This document shows, piece by piece, positions 1-11,056 of a stretch of 64,000 bases of DNA (its first letter is position 1; every line of letters starts with the position of its first letter). The stretch lies in the NCBI GenBank assembly GCA_033439255.1, contig CM065884.1:1116001-1180000 (forward strand), given 5' to 3'. Both the position numbers and the translations under genes were made by a program. Below the pieces are notes generated by a model. That model was not told the origin of the DNA. It saw only the letters and a program-made list of their open reading frames with translations, and ran no database searches. Origin of the DNA: Hericium rajendrae (taxonomy: Eukaryota; Basidiomycota; Agaricomycetes; Russulales; Hericiaceae).

Positions 1-108
1 CTTTTTCTGCACCGAGCTACTATTCTCTCCCGCCGTCACCTCGCGCATCTGTTCATCAGCAACACCAAGCTCTCAACATGCCCATTGGACCGCTCTCTGC
101 CCATTGGT

Positions 109-441
109 ATGACAGCGCTCAGCGCCCTGTTCCGTACTGCGCCTCTCGTCTTGCGCTCGGTCTTCCCAAGACGCCTGTCCTACTCGAACTCCACCTCGCC
201 TTCTTCGTCTGGTTCTTCTGGTGTCCATCCTTCGCCCCGCGCTCCGTCGACGGCGCACTTCTTTGAGGTCAACGTGTCTGACACTTTCGGAAATCTTGAG
301 CTGGCATCTCCTGTGTCGATCAGGCCCTATCTGATGCCCGAGTTGTCTTACTCGACGAGCGAGGGGGCTCCGAGTCTGGCCGGTGACCTGAATGAGCTGT
401 CTTCTGTGCCTGCTGTAGGCCCCGCTGCGCCTTTAGCTTGA
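109..441 (+). CDS. Small hypothetical protein (weak)
   Basis: An open frame of about 110 codons starts at an ATG at 109 and ends at the TGA at 439-441. The product is rich in Ser, Pro and Ala and has an Arg/Leu-rich start (MTALSALFRTAPLVLRS) that could be a mitochondrial presequence or signal-anchor, but I recognise no domain. A second ATG at 78 opens a shorter overlapping frame, so the start is unsure and an exon upstream of the window cannot be excluded. The 77 bases before it are pyrimidine-rich and look like a fungal 5' leader. It could equally be a non-coding open stretch. Confidence 0.3.
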   Translation: MTALSALFRTAPLVLRSVFPRRLSYSNSTSPSSSGSSGVHPSPRAPSTAHFFEVNVSDTFGNLELASPVSIRPYLMPELSYSTSEGAPSLAGDLNELSSVPAVGPAAPLA

Positions 442-822
442 CCGGCAAGTTGTCCCGCGCCCGAAAATTCCCATCCGGAATGTCTCGTCTGTCTATTCTG
501 ATGCATCTCTGTTTGGTTTCGGAGTCTATCCTATGTGATCAATAGTTTTGTTGTAGCTCGTAATACGAGGTATTCGTTTTGTAAAGTAGAGTAGAATGAG
601 TGGCCACGCGCCAATCGATGAGGGGTTACCCGGAATGGACGTTGAATGAACGGCGCGCGTTGTCTCTTTTTCCGACCACGACGATTACATTTTACTCGCC
701 CGGAAGGCGAGCAGGGACTGTTTCATCGTGCAACCGATTGATGTTGCGATGCCGCTTTTGATCCAGTTCGAGATGCCGTACTCAACTCCCCACTCACCAC
801 CTCTCCGCCCCTCCCACCCTCC
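442..822. other. Intergenic gap before ABD1
   Basis: About 380 bases with no convincing coding frame. It must hold the 3' end of the upstream small ORF and the promoter of the cap methyltransferase. I see no clear TATA box or repeat. Confidence 0.5.
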
Positions 823-2905
823 ATGTCCCACCGCAACAGCCCAGTTCTGCCCAGGCGCGCCACTGATCTCTCCATGCTCCTGAATAACGCTGCCCCGCCC
901 CCACCCGTCCGCTCAAACTCCCTCTCCCATCTTCTCCTCCCCGACCACCCCGGACGACCACCACCCGCCGCCGCCGTCGCCCGAAGAAAAGCTTGCCCGC
1001 ATCCCGCCTCTCCAGCGCCACCCGTCCCCCGACTCCTTCCGCATCCCGCCCTCGTCTCCTGAGGATCTCTTCACTCCCAGCGTCGAGCGCACAAACTTCT
1101 TCTTCCCGCCCCCGCCGGCCCCAGAATCCCCCTATAGCAATCGCTCGACCGGCACCATCCCGCAAGCCAACTCTCGCCCATCCACCTCGTCATCCACACA
1201 TATGACCGGCTCGCCCGTCATGCCCCCACCCCCGGCCCCTACGAGTAGCACCAGCGCGGCGTCTCGATCGCCCACCGTCGCACCGCGTGAGCCGCCGCTC
1301 ATGTATAACCCCCGCCGCCGCACGCCCGCGACGTCCGTACTCGTCCCGCTGAGCCCCGAGGAAATGCAGATGTATCAGCAGCTCGGTGCGGGGACTCGTC
1401 GGTTGTCGAAGCGGAAACGTTTTGAAGGAGACGAGCGCGAGAGCGAGGCGGACGCGGAGAGGCGCATAAAGCGCTCGAGGGATACCGGCCTCGTGATTGA
1501 GCATTGTGCGTGTCATTAATTCCGCTGTGCGCTGGCTTGCCCTCGGCCCTTTTCTTTGCATTTTGCTCCTGCGGGTCAGGCTCTCGACTGACACGTCCGT
1601 GTGCTCGGGAGTTGTACCCTCTGGCCTTGCATGGACCGTCTGCGTGATCCAGTTCGGTCTCAAAATGCTGCCCGAGCCATGTGCTTCTCTATTTGTATGC
1701 TAACATCTTCTCGCAGATAATGCTCGTCCGGAAGTAGGCGTCCAGCAGCGCCGCGAATCGCCCATCATCGGCCTGCGCAATTTCAACAATTGGATAAAGT
1801 CCGTCCTCATAACCCGCTTTGCCCATCCCGCTCTCCAAGAAGCGCGGACAGAGCGAGGCGGTGGGCGCGGCATGAAGGGCCGCGGCAAGGTGCTCGACAT
1901 GGGCTGCGGGAAAGGCGGCGACCTCAGCAAGTGGAGCAAGGCGCGGATACGCGAATACGTCGGCGTCGGTGGGCTGCTCTCTTTTTAGCTGCACCCCGGA
2001 TTTCCTTGACGCTGATGCTCACACAAATCAGACATCGCGGCAATATCGATAGACCAGGCGCGCGGGCGCTATGACTCGCTTTCGCCGAACACGCGCCCGC
2101 CGCTGGCGACGTTCGCCGCACTCGACTGCTACATCGAGCCGCTGATACGCGCACTCCCGCGCAGCGTGCTCCCGCAGTCACTCGATGCGCCGGATGTGCC
2201 GCCGTTTGACGTCGTGAGCATGCAGTTCTGCATGCATTATGCGTTTGAGAGCGTGCAGAAGGCGCGGTGCATGCTCGAGAACGCGAGCCGCTGGCTGCGC
2301 AAAGGTGGCGTATTCATCGGGACGATCCCGAATGCCGACCAGCTTTTGTTAGTCTTCCTTCCGTCTAACTTGTATGCGGGATGCTGAGACGATGGTGCAT
2401 CATTACAGACAGCGGCTGGATGCGCTGCCGCCCGATACGCCTAGCTCGGACCTCTCGTTTGGCAACTCGATATACAAGATCCGTTTCGAGGATCGCACGA
2501 ACCGGCCGCTCTTCGGGCACCGCTACTGGTTCTTCCTCCGCGATGCCGTGGAGGACGTCCCAGAATACATCGTCCAGTGGGACAATTTCGTGCAGTGCGG
2601 CCTTCTCCCTCTTCTTTCCAATATGCAGCGCTAACAGAGGAAACCAGACTGGCCTCGGAATACGGGTTCCATCCGGTCTATAAACGCGAGTTCCATGAGG
2701 TGTTCGAGGAGCATCAGGACCATGCGGAGTTTGGGCCGTTGATGGAGCGCATGAAGGTCGTCGATTCGAATGGCGAGAGCCAGATGGACGAGGACCAGTG
2801 GGAGGCTGCGAGTGCGTATATCTCCTTCCGCCCCCCTCTTTTTTTTTTCGTGCTAACAATCCGCTTGTAGATATCTATATCGCGTTCGCGATGGAAAAGC
2901 GATGA
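823..2905 (+). CDS. ABD1: mRNA cap guanine-N7 methyltransferase
   Basis: Methylates the guanine-N7 of the nuclear mRNA cap using S-adenosylmethionine. After a disordered Pro/Ser N-terminus the catalytic domain opens with VIEHYNARPE and [10 protein letters not shown], carries the SAM-binding motif [15 protein letters not shown], then [13 protein letters not shown] and [10 protein letters not shown], and ends [10 protein letters not shown]. Introns I can place: 1506-1716, 1969-2031, 2348-2408, 2595-2647 and 2812-2870, all GT-AG and all restoring the family alignment. The first 30 codons (from ATG 823) and the rest of the N-terminus are in different frames. A one-base surplus in the C5 run at 898-902 explains this better than the weak alternative intron 907-991. 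The family assignment is firm; the exact N-terminus is not. Confidence 0.9.
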
Positions 2906-3259
2906 CTCCTCTTTTCCTGGTTAGACTTATGTATGTATGTATGTACTATTATGCTCGGGACGATTTTGACTCGCTGCGCCTCTTGGTTGCTTTACGGATG
3001 TCTTGGTCAATAGTCACGCCTCATTTGCTACATGCAATGTGTCCCGCGATGCTATACCTTCCCCTACTGTACTGGACCCTATATAATAGCCCTCTTGTTT
3101 CTGTATATTTCTCTCGCTGTTAGCATCCGATTCGAATGGCCCTTCGAGCGTTGCGATAATCAGCAAGCTATTCGATGTTGAGCAAAAAGGCGAACACAGA
3201 TAAACCGGTCAACCTGGACCGATCTCGTTTACTCAGAGAATGCAGTCCGTCTTGACTTT
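2906..3259. other. 3' flank of ABD1
   Basis: AT-richer stretch after the ABD1 stop with short TATG iterations near 2929-2945. No gene seen. Confidence 0.5.
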
Positions 3260-3860
3260 TGGGTCGCTGCTTGTTGCGCAGGTCGCGGGATGCCACCGTG
3301 CAACAACCTGCGATCTGGAAAATGCAGTATGTTGTCCATATTCGGATCTTTTGTTGACTTGCGACAGTCTGCGACCCGAAAGAGAGCTGACATCCATATC
3401 CGCATCTCCACCTGCAACGACCTGCGACCCGAAAAAGGCATTGAATGTCCATATTTGCATCCCAAGTTGTTACAAGGCAAGAGTAGTAATTTGCAATGCA
3501 GAACATGGTATGGAATTCATGCTCATTTTATGCCAAATGCCGCGCCCCGCCCCCATGAGTGGTCGCCCAAGTCGGCCACATCAGCTGTCACCGTGCAACA
3601 ACCTGCGGCCCAAAAGAAGGCAGTGAATGTCCATACTTGTATCTCCACTTGTCGCAAAGGAACAATCAGCGATCTGGAAGATGTTATGGAATTCGACTCG
3701 CTTGTCAAATGCCATGCGGTCGTATATGGTCGTGTCGTCCGAATCGGCACTTTCAGTTTAATTGTTGCCCTGCAACAACCTGCGAACCGAAATAAGGTAG
3801 TGAATGCCCATGCGCGTATCTCCAATTGCTGCAAGGAAACAGTCTGCGAATCCAGCCCAC
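3260..3860. repeat. Degenerate ~180-bp repeat block
   Basis: A core reading CAACAACCTGCG followed by an ACCCGAAAAAGGCA-like string and ATGTCCATATTTGCATCTCC recurs at about 3301, 3362, 3415, 3596 and 3773. The last three are spaced 181 and 177 bp. A second shared string, TATGGAATTC, recurs at 3509 and 3686 (177 bp), and GCGATCTGGAARATG recurs at 3311 and 3670 (two periods). Just upstream, 3256-3290 contains a partial inverted version of the core. The copies are diverged and no open frame is maintained across them, so the block looks like a decayed minisatellite or a nucleosome-sized tandem repeat in the RSP5/ABD1 intergenic space rather than a gene. Confidence 0.65.
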
Positions 3861-4341
3861 TGTCCAAAATGATATGATGCCGGTTATTGGAGCCCTATCC
3901 ACAACCGATTATTCAATCCCTAGTTATGAGTACATGCGTCGCCCTGAACAACGATATGTACATGCTGAGTTTTCTACGTAAACGGACGATCCGCGAATCG
4001 GAATATATGCAGCACAAAACAATAGAGAAACCGATGATAGACGGAAGACAACAGAGAAGAAGGGAGAAGGGCAAGTGGTTATGAACGAGCGCGACGATGT
4101 ATCACAATATTTGGGATGATAAAGTGGCTAACTTCGGAAAGGAGAACGGGAGACAGGATAGAACAAATGAGAAAGAAAGGAGTGTGCATATGATAATGGA
4201 GTATAGACCAGTACAAAAAGAGGATGAAAGGTATGAAATAAGCCGGGTCAACGTCTATTCTTGACCAAATCCTACAGTTTCCCTGTTCACAAGACCACAC
4301 ATCAGCATTTGCCACACCACGAACGAAGAATGCGAGAACAC
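3861..4341. other. 3' flank of RSP5
   Basis: AT-rich, purine-rich stretch lying downstream of the RSP5 stop codon on the minus strand. No coding signal; probably the RSP5 3' untranslated region. Confidence 0.5.
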
Positions 4342-7275
4342 TCACTCTACAGCCAAAGTCAGTTTCTGCTCGAGACTCGCATAGTCCTTGTACGGCGGGA
4401 GGTCGATGCGGTTGAAGCACGTGTGGCTCTTGGGCAGCTGCGACGGGTCGCCCGCCTTCTCTATTGTGAAGCGCCGCGGGCCGTCCGAACCCTGCAGGTC
4501 CTTGAACCCATTGACGGGAATACGCGACGTGCCCGTTGCGAACTGCAGCAGGCGCGACTTGCGCTCGGGCGGCCAAGAGCGCACACACTTCCAGAACCAC
4601 TGAATCACCTCATCGTTCACCTCGTACCCGCGGTAGTCTGTGAACTTCGTCCAGTCGTCGCTGTGCATACGTGTCAGCGATACGGTACGCAGCGAATAAG
4701 ATAGAAGAGGAGCACGTACACGTCGATCTCGGACATGCCGCCGATCAACAGCTCGAGCTCGCGCTCGTCGAAGACATTGATCAGGTCCTGCGGGATCAAC
4801 TCGCTGAACCCGGACATGAACGCATCGAACTGCTCCTTCACGCGCTTCGAGATACGGTACTCGACGACGTGGTCAACATACTCCTTCTTGTTGTCTTCCG
4901 TGACCGGCACGTCCTCGCCGCCAGCCTTCAGCTCGATGGTAACCATCTCGCCGAAGCGCTCCTCGGTCGTCGTAAATGTCTCGTCGATGATGTCAGTAAT
5001 GTCGTGCTCGCTGATAGCGACATACGTCAATGACTGTGTGGAAGGAGACGCGGAGAGGCTACGTACAGCATCCATGTAAGACCACGGTGCAGCTCCGCGT
5101 CAACACTCTCGAGGTCAGCAAGCGTCACTTTCTTCTTCAGAATCATCTTGTAGAAGCTGACGATGAAGTACGCATCGAGGAACCGGCGGTGGAAGATACC
5201 GAGACCGAGACAGCGGCCAATGAACTTGAAATAGTTCAAGTGCTCAGGGTTGACACCAGACGCCGGATTGATCTGCAACGTGTAGTTGTCATGCGCGGAG
5301 TACTCGAAGAGACAGTAGAATGGATTGAACATCTCGTGAGACAAGAGGAAGAAGAATTCTCTGCCAACACGGTGAGCATGCAAGCACGGCACGCCAAAAA
5401 GTTCCATACCTTGACAGACCACCATAATCCAGACCATCCTCTCCGTCGAACTTGATCATCAGCCTCTTCTTGAGGTCGTTCGGCGTCTGCCGCATGATCT
5501 CCGCATAACTGTCCTCGAAGATATGGTTGCGCCTGACTTTGATTTGACAGTTGCCCGGCTGCGCCCGCATCGCCGGCTGGCTTCTGAAGTAGATGAGCTT
5601 CCGGCGGAAGTCACGCTTATACTGCGGCACGTTCGAATCGAGGGAGGATGGCAGGCGTGGATCATCCCATGTCGTCGTCTTTGTGTTATGATCCACAAAG
5701 TAGACGCGGGCCGTCGATGTGAGACGCATCTCCCAGCCCGACGGCAACGGCCCTAGCTGCGAGATGGTCTGAGGCTGCAGAGCCGTGTTCTGCCCGTTGG
5801 GGCCCATAACGCGAATGATTGTCTGCCGGCGGGGATCGACCCATGTTGTTGTACGCGTGTTGTGATCGACATAGTATGGGCGCCCTTCCGGCGTGTAGCG
5901 CTCTTCCCAGCCTGCGGGCAAGTTGCCGCTTCCTGGAGTCGTAGCATTGGTGCTTGCTGCAACAGCTGCGGCGGCTGTGTTTGCCGCCGATGGAGCCGTC
6001 GACCCAGGTCTAGTGCCGCCACCATTGTTGCCCTCCAGGAGATCGTCAGCAAGGATACGGCGGTTGTGCTGCTCGCGTGCCGCATTCGTCTCGCCCTCTT
6101 GATTGGATGTGTTCGTGCTCTGGCTGGCTGATGGTCTGTTCCACGTTGTGCTTCGGGTATTGTGATCGACGTAATACGTTCGACCAAGGGGGTCAATTCG
6201 ACGCTCCCATCCAGCAGGCAACGGCCCATATTGATCTTCGGTCGGATTGAAATTATGCTGGGCCTGGTTGTTAGCAATTGCTGTGGTGCCGGGAGAAACG
6301 ACGCCAGGAGCTGTAGGGCGCGGAGGCTGCGATCCTGTGGCCTGGGATATGGTGGAAGCGCCAGTGCTGGTCGGGCGGGTTGCGCTGGCAGATGGTGGTA
6401 GCAATTCAGCATCCTGTGGTACGACAGGTGAGGGCATGGTGACATGAGCAGGTGCCGATTCTGTGTTCGTGACCGCGTGGGAGCTGGATGTACGCGATAG
6501 AGCTGCCGAGCCAGCGGCTGCATTGTTCACAGAAAGGGACGAGTCGTTCATAGACAGTGCACTAAGACCTTGGGTGAGGGTGCCGACCCCTGAAGGTCCG
6601 GACGCATGGGTGGTATTTGTTGCAGGCTGGTTGAGGTTTGTGGATAGATAAATGATAAGCTTTCCGTGTACGACAAGGTTATCGTTGGACTTCTTCAAGT
6701 CCAATTGAAGCATTTCTAATATAGTAACGCCATCAATACACTGCGCAGCGCCAAATGAGCCAGTGGATACGTACCATGGCCACCCAATTCTAAGTCCAAT
6801 ACATCGCTGACCCTTACATTGACGACACCCAGGAAGCCTTGGTCGCGTCGTTTGAACTTACGCTGGTCGAAGATCTGTACTGCAACGACAGACGAATCCT
6901 TAACCATACTGCGCGATGCGACGTCAGGAACTGCTAGAGTGGCGAGTGGCGAGCACGATGACTCACATGTCAAAGCTCTCGTTCCAATAAGGATTCAGCG
7001 TCTTCTTGATGACGCTCGTTGTGTGGGTTTGCTCGGCATCAACGGTAATGACAGCAAAGGGGTCGGGCAGACGAAACACATCACGCTTCGACAGACCATC
7101 CGCCGCAACCACTAATGAAACCCTCAACACGAGCAGCTAGACATTTGCACAAATGTGGCACGCACCAGTGATCCTTATCTTCTTCCTGAAAGACAGAACA
7201 ACAACGGCTGTAAGATACGAACATGGCGAACAAGCTATTGAATAAGACATACGGTTCTCCTTGACCAGATGACAT
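4342..7275 (-). CDS. RSP5: NEDD4-family HECT E3 ubiquitin ligase Rsp5
   Basis: Ubiquitin ligase that marks plasma-membrane transporters and other PY-motif partners for endocytosis or degradation. Eight exons join to 2,532 nt (843 codons) with no frame break: 7275-7253, 7185-7166, 7111-6967, 6908-6775, 6715-5410, 5360-5067, 5010-4720 and 4660-4342. Order: N-terminal C2 domain ([20 protein letters not shown], then [19 protein letters not shown]), a Ser/Thr-rich linker, three WW domains ([40 protein letters not shown] and a third ending [10 protein letters not shown]), then the HECT domain. The catalytic Cys lies in [14 protein letters not shown] near the C-terminus. The first two exons are only 23 and 20 nt, so the start MSSGQGEP is short, as in other basidiomycete copies. 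Confidence 0.97.
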
Positions 7276-8982
7276 GACGGCGCGCAGAGTGCCTTCCCAA
7301 GCAAAAAGCAAACGCGTATGATCACCCTGTGTGAAGCACTGGTCGGGATGGGGAGGGAGGTCAACGACGGTGACGGTTGCGGAGCAATAAGTTTGTAAGG
7401 CTAGATGGGAACGGTGAGCGGATAAGCGGCGCAGCTCCTGCCGCCCTCCGGCATCGCCAAGCTCGGCCGGTGGCGCAGCACAGCAATGTCACGTGCAGTG
7501 CCCGGGCGAGTCGTGCACCGCCTCGCCTCGCCGGCGCCGGACCACCGCAGGCGCTCAAGTAAGCGCCCAAGCAGGCCTGTAAAGCAAGTTTCTTGACCTC
7601 TTCCTCGTTTACGCCGTCGCCTGGCAGCCCCATATTTTTACGCCTCTGGGAAATCCTCGGTAGTTGTCGGGAGATTTGTTCGTAAAGCGAAGTAAGTCCT
7701 TCTGAGTTACATTGACGTTCAATAGGCCTGCCCGGATCGCCATATGATTTTGCACTCGCAGCTGCAGTACTGCGCCGTCGACGTCATCTTCCGCTTCATA
7801 CATCCGCATCAGCCTTGCTGAGCTGCCTTCAGCCAATGCACACCCTTTGCAATCACACCATGCATGCTCAGGGTTTATTTAGACTCGATGCCCACCCCGG
7901 TGCACGAGTGGTGCACGTTAACTTCCCGACATCGTCCTGATGTTTGTCGACCTCTCTCCATCTCCCTCCCGACTTGTGAGTGTCGGCTACCGCGTTTGTA
8001 CGTCATAGCCCGTGCTATCGATATCGTTCCAGTGTTTGACGAGCCACTGACTTGGAGGATATCTGAGCCGATGCACTGAATCTGACATGCCATGCTCGCT
8101 GTCCGTGGATCTACTGAAGGCTTTGCGGTGCGATAACGTCTTCTGTCCACATGTTCACCGCTCGCAACGCGCCTCCAGCTGCGCCCATGGGTATGTATGT
8201 TTTAATGCAGTGTATCCATGCCGCTCCAGTGCCCTTGCGTTTAGTCACATCTTCCTCCTGCCAGCGCGTGTCTAAGCAATGGCGCGCGTGGCGGGCGCTA
8301 TAGCGTGCCCGCATCAAACGTGGCCGCTGTTCATCATCTTCGACCAGCAGCAGTTACCTATTAGATCAGCTCTCGTCGGAATTGATCCATCCTATCGTCG
8401 CTTCTTACGGTAGATCCATGGCGGCGACTTTCATATCATGCAAGTCCCGTCGTGCGTCTTCACACAAGCATGTCTGGCGCTCAAAATTTTGCAGACAGGT
8501 GATGGTCTTCACTTCTCATCAAGCGATACGGAGGTTTTGTCACGTCTTCCCATCATCGTGAGCCGGCCATGCAAGGCTCATTTCAACTGCAGTCGGCGCA
8601 TCAAGAGACCTGCGGCATCTACAATGGTACACGTGATAGCTATATCCGATCGATTTACGGTACCCCGCAATCCAGTGTGGGGAAAAGGCGTGGAATCGCC
8701 GGGCGGAACAGGGGGCATCGGGAGGAAATAGCTGGCATGTGACGATGTGCCTTCCGTATGTAAGTGCTGTCTTGCACAGGTTGGTGTCTTGCCCGCTTCC
8801 ATGCGTATGAGTCCACACCGGGCGATCTTCGGACCATCGCCAGCGCAGTGACATCTAGGTATTTAGGCTCGTCCAACTTTTTGCATCGTCTAGCCCATAA
8901 AGTCCTCATAGCACGGAACAGTCCCACCAACCTAGTTACCTGCACACGCATCCTCTGCCACACACGTTGCACATCGGCTAAC
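7276..8982. other. 1.7-kb stretch without a supported gene
   Basis: Lies between the RSP5 start (minus strand) and the next plus-strand gene. It must contain the RSP5 promoter and 5' leader. Several open frames of 60-100 codons exist on both strands (for example 7609-7836 minus), but none shows a family motif, splice logic or Kozak-like start that I trust. Confidence 0.5.
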
Positions 8983-9351
8983 ATGTCCCAATCGCCACTC
9001 GCATCGTTCGACCCCTTTGCCGCGCATCCCTTCACGAACATGAAAAACGCGACTATTCCCATCCCACCAGCACCATCAAAGTATCCCCAGCCTATCCCCT
9101 CGTCACATGCGGCCATGCACGCTCCCACCCAGCCATCATCCCTCCCCTCCTCCCAGACGCCATCGCCCCTCGCTCTCGCCGCGCCGCGGCCAAAGCATGC
9201 TGCGCCACATGCGTCATTGGCCTCGTCCAGTACCCCGAAGACGAACACCAAGGGCATCTTCGAGACCTTCAAGCCAGAGCGGCGTGCGACGCCAGACCTG
9301 GAGGACCTCTTGGCGAAGAAGAAGGGCATGCAGACATGGGGCAAAAAGTGA
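8983..9351 (+). CDS. Small hypothetical protein, Pro/Ser/Ala-rich
   Basis: Single-exon frame of 122 codons from ATG 8983 to TGA 9349-9351. The N-terminal two thirds is low-complexity Pro/Ser/Ala. The C-terminal end (FETFKPERRATPDLEDLLAK, then KKGMQTWGKK) is charged and less repetitive and is the likeliest conserved part. I see no signal peptide, membrane segment or known domain. Its position directly upstream of the NTAQ1-like gene on the same strand suggests nothing specific. Coding status is supported only by length, composition and a clean stop. Confidence 0.5.
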   Translation: MSQSPLASFDPFAAHPFTNMKNATIPIPPAPSKYPQPIPSSHAAMHAPTQPSSLPSSQTPSPLALAAPRPKHAAPHASLASSSTPKTNTKGIFETFKPERRATPDLEDLLAKKKGMQTWGKK

Positions 9352-9693
9352 GCGGGGCCCCGTGGGGTGATGATCGATATACCCTGCGGTCAGTACACGT
9401 CTTCCCACTCCGCTTACCTGTGTCTCCAGGCAGTTCCAGGCTAATTCACGTGCTATCTCCCGTGCTCACAGGTTGACTTCCGTTGACTCCAAATATTGGG
9501 ACAGGAATTCTGTTTTCCGGCGTCGTGAAGGCTTGTTGAATACCCATGGATTTGCGGATCACTGTATTATACAAGGATTTATTTCTTGCATTGAACTTTG
9601 ACAACGTGTGAGGAGACGAGTCAGGGTTGAGCTGATATTGCGCTGAGGATCTTGTTCCGCGGAGTTCGAAAAGGCAGTCTGATAGCTTCCTCC

Positions 9694-10781
9694 ATGGTCG
9701 ACTCCTCTCCTCACGTCGCGCCCAACGATGTACCTGAGACGATTGACTGGATCTTCCAGCCTCCCGATATACAGAACGGCTCCAGATATACAAAGAACTA
9801 TTGCGAAGAGAATGTGTTTCTTCTTGCACAAACCTTGCTGGAGCTGTCCTCGGTGCGAACCAGCTGGGAAGTCTTTGTGGTCTTCATATCCAACTCAACA
9901 AAGTCGGTGAGTGACCTTTACACGGCCAGTTGGCATGGCATTTCTGCCTGCCGAGCCGAATCTCTCTTGGATCAGGTAGCTCTTTGGAACCAAAAGGCCA
10001 CAGTGGAGGGTGTCGTCATTTGGGATTACCACGTGATCCTCCTCCTCCGTCCTCGAATTCATGGGACACGATCCGCTGGTGAAACGGACCGGCCTGAAGG
10101 TTTGATAGAAAACGAAGATGGTTTCAATTCAATTCAATGTTGGGTCTATGATTTCGACACTCGTTTGGCAATGCCTTGTCCATGCAGAGGCAAGTCGCAT
10201 GGCATCTCCATCTGACCCGCAGACCTGACGCCGACCTGCCCAGATTACCTGTCGCGAACCTTCGATGTTGATAATACTCTTCCCGATAGGTATCAAAGGT
10301 AAGAATGTCTCATCCGACGGTCGCATTCCCATCTTTGTCTGATTAGCTCATGATTTACTGTGTTTGCACTGAAGCTTATTCCGAGTCATTAGCGCCCCCG
10401 TCTTCGTGGATGAATTCGCTTCGGATAGATCACATATGGTACGTGATTGTTGAACTTGAACGAAGCTCGCATTCTTCGTAGCCAATCATAGGGCTGCTAA
10501 CTCGCTCCGACTCCCGCTTCGTATGATGGTCACATAGATCATTTCCACTGTCCCGGGGATAAATGAAGACGGCGCACCCGTGAAACCGGTGGCGCAGTCG
10601 TACGCGGCTCCCCCTCCATTGTATCCGCCCCTGGTCGGACAGAAGGCAAGGAGAGCGTGGTGTTTTCAACAACCTCATGGAGGCATTTGTGAACATGTCC
10701 CCGAGAGAGCGCGGTATTGGTACGGTAGTCACACTGAACGAGTTCCTGGCTTGGTGCATTTTTCAGGAGGATTTTATGTGA
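9694..10781 (+). CDS. NTAQ1: N-terminal glutamine amidase (NTAQ1 family), frame broken
   Basis: The NTAQ1 family deamidates N-terminal Gln to Glu, the first step of the Arg/N-degron route. Family hallmarks: YCEENVFLLAQTL with the catalytic Cys, the name-giving WDYHV motif (VVI-WDYHVILLL), YDFDTRLAMPC, then FASDRSHM. Introns: 9907-9975, 10190-10243 (donor GCAAGT, a GC-AG intron), about 10299-10374 and 10439-10537. The last exon starts in frame (SYAAPPPLYPPLVGQ), but the conserved tail NNLMEAFVNMSPRERGIGTV is one frame over. Removing one T from the T4 run at 10663-10666 joins them and gives a stop at 10779-10781. Either this is an assembly indel or the protein loses its last 37 or so residues. 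Catalytic Cys, His and Asp are all upstream of the break. Confidence 0.85.
10190..10243 (+). other. GC-AG intron in the NTAQ1-like gene
   Basis: A 54-nt intron with donor GCAAGT and acceptor CCCAG. It joins PCPC-R to D-YLSRTF in frame. No GT donor nearby gives the conserved sequence. Confidence 0.7.
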
Positions 10782-11056
10782 TATCCAGCCAACTACAGAT
10801 ATGTCTTTAGCTAGCCAGATTTCTTTTTCTTTTTTTGCGACGTAGATCGAGCACGGACGGCAATTGACAGTAAATTGTCGTGAGAAAGCCGTGGTAAACT
10901 TTATGGGCGGCTTCGGCGCAAAATAAGCGCCGGTGTGTCTGGAATTAGAGTTAGTGAAACTCGACTCAGCGGCCTACCACTGCACCATCGTCCCTCCTTT
11001 CTCTTCTTTTTATTGATTTCTAATTTTCTACTTGCTTTCCTTTCCCCGACACTACA

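Noticed and set aside
3229-3877. Several overlapping open frames on both strands in the repeat block
   Set aside because: They arise from the repeated unit lacking stops in some frames; none persists across units or shows splice logic.
7609-7836. A 75-codon minus-strand frame upstream of RSP5
   Set aside because: No conserved motif and not joinable to the RSP5 C2 domain, whose own start exon is at 7275.
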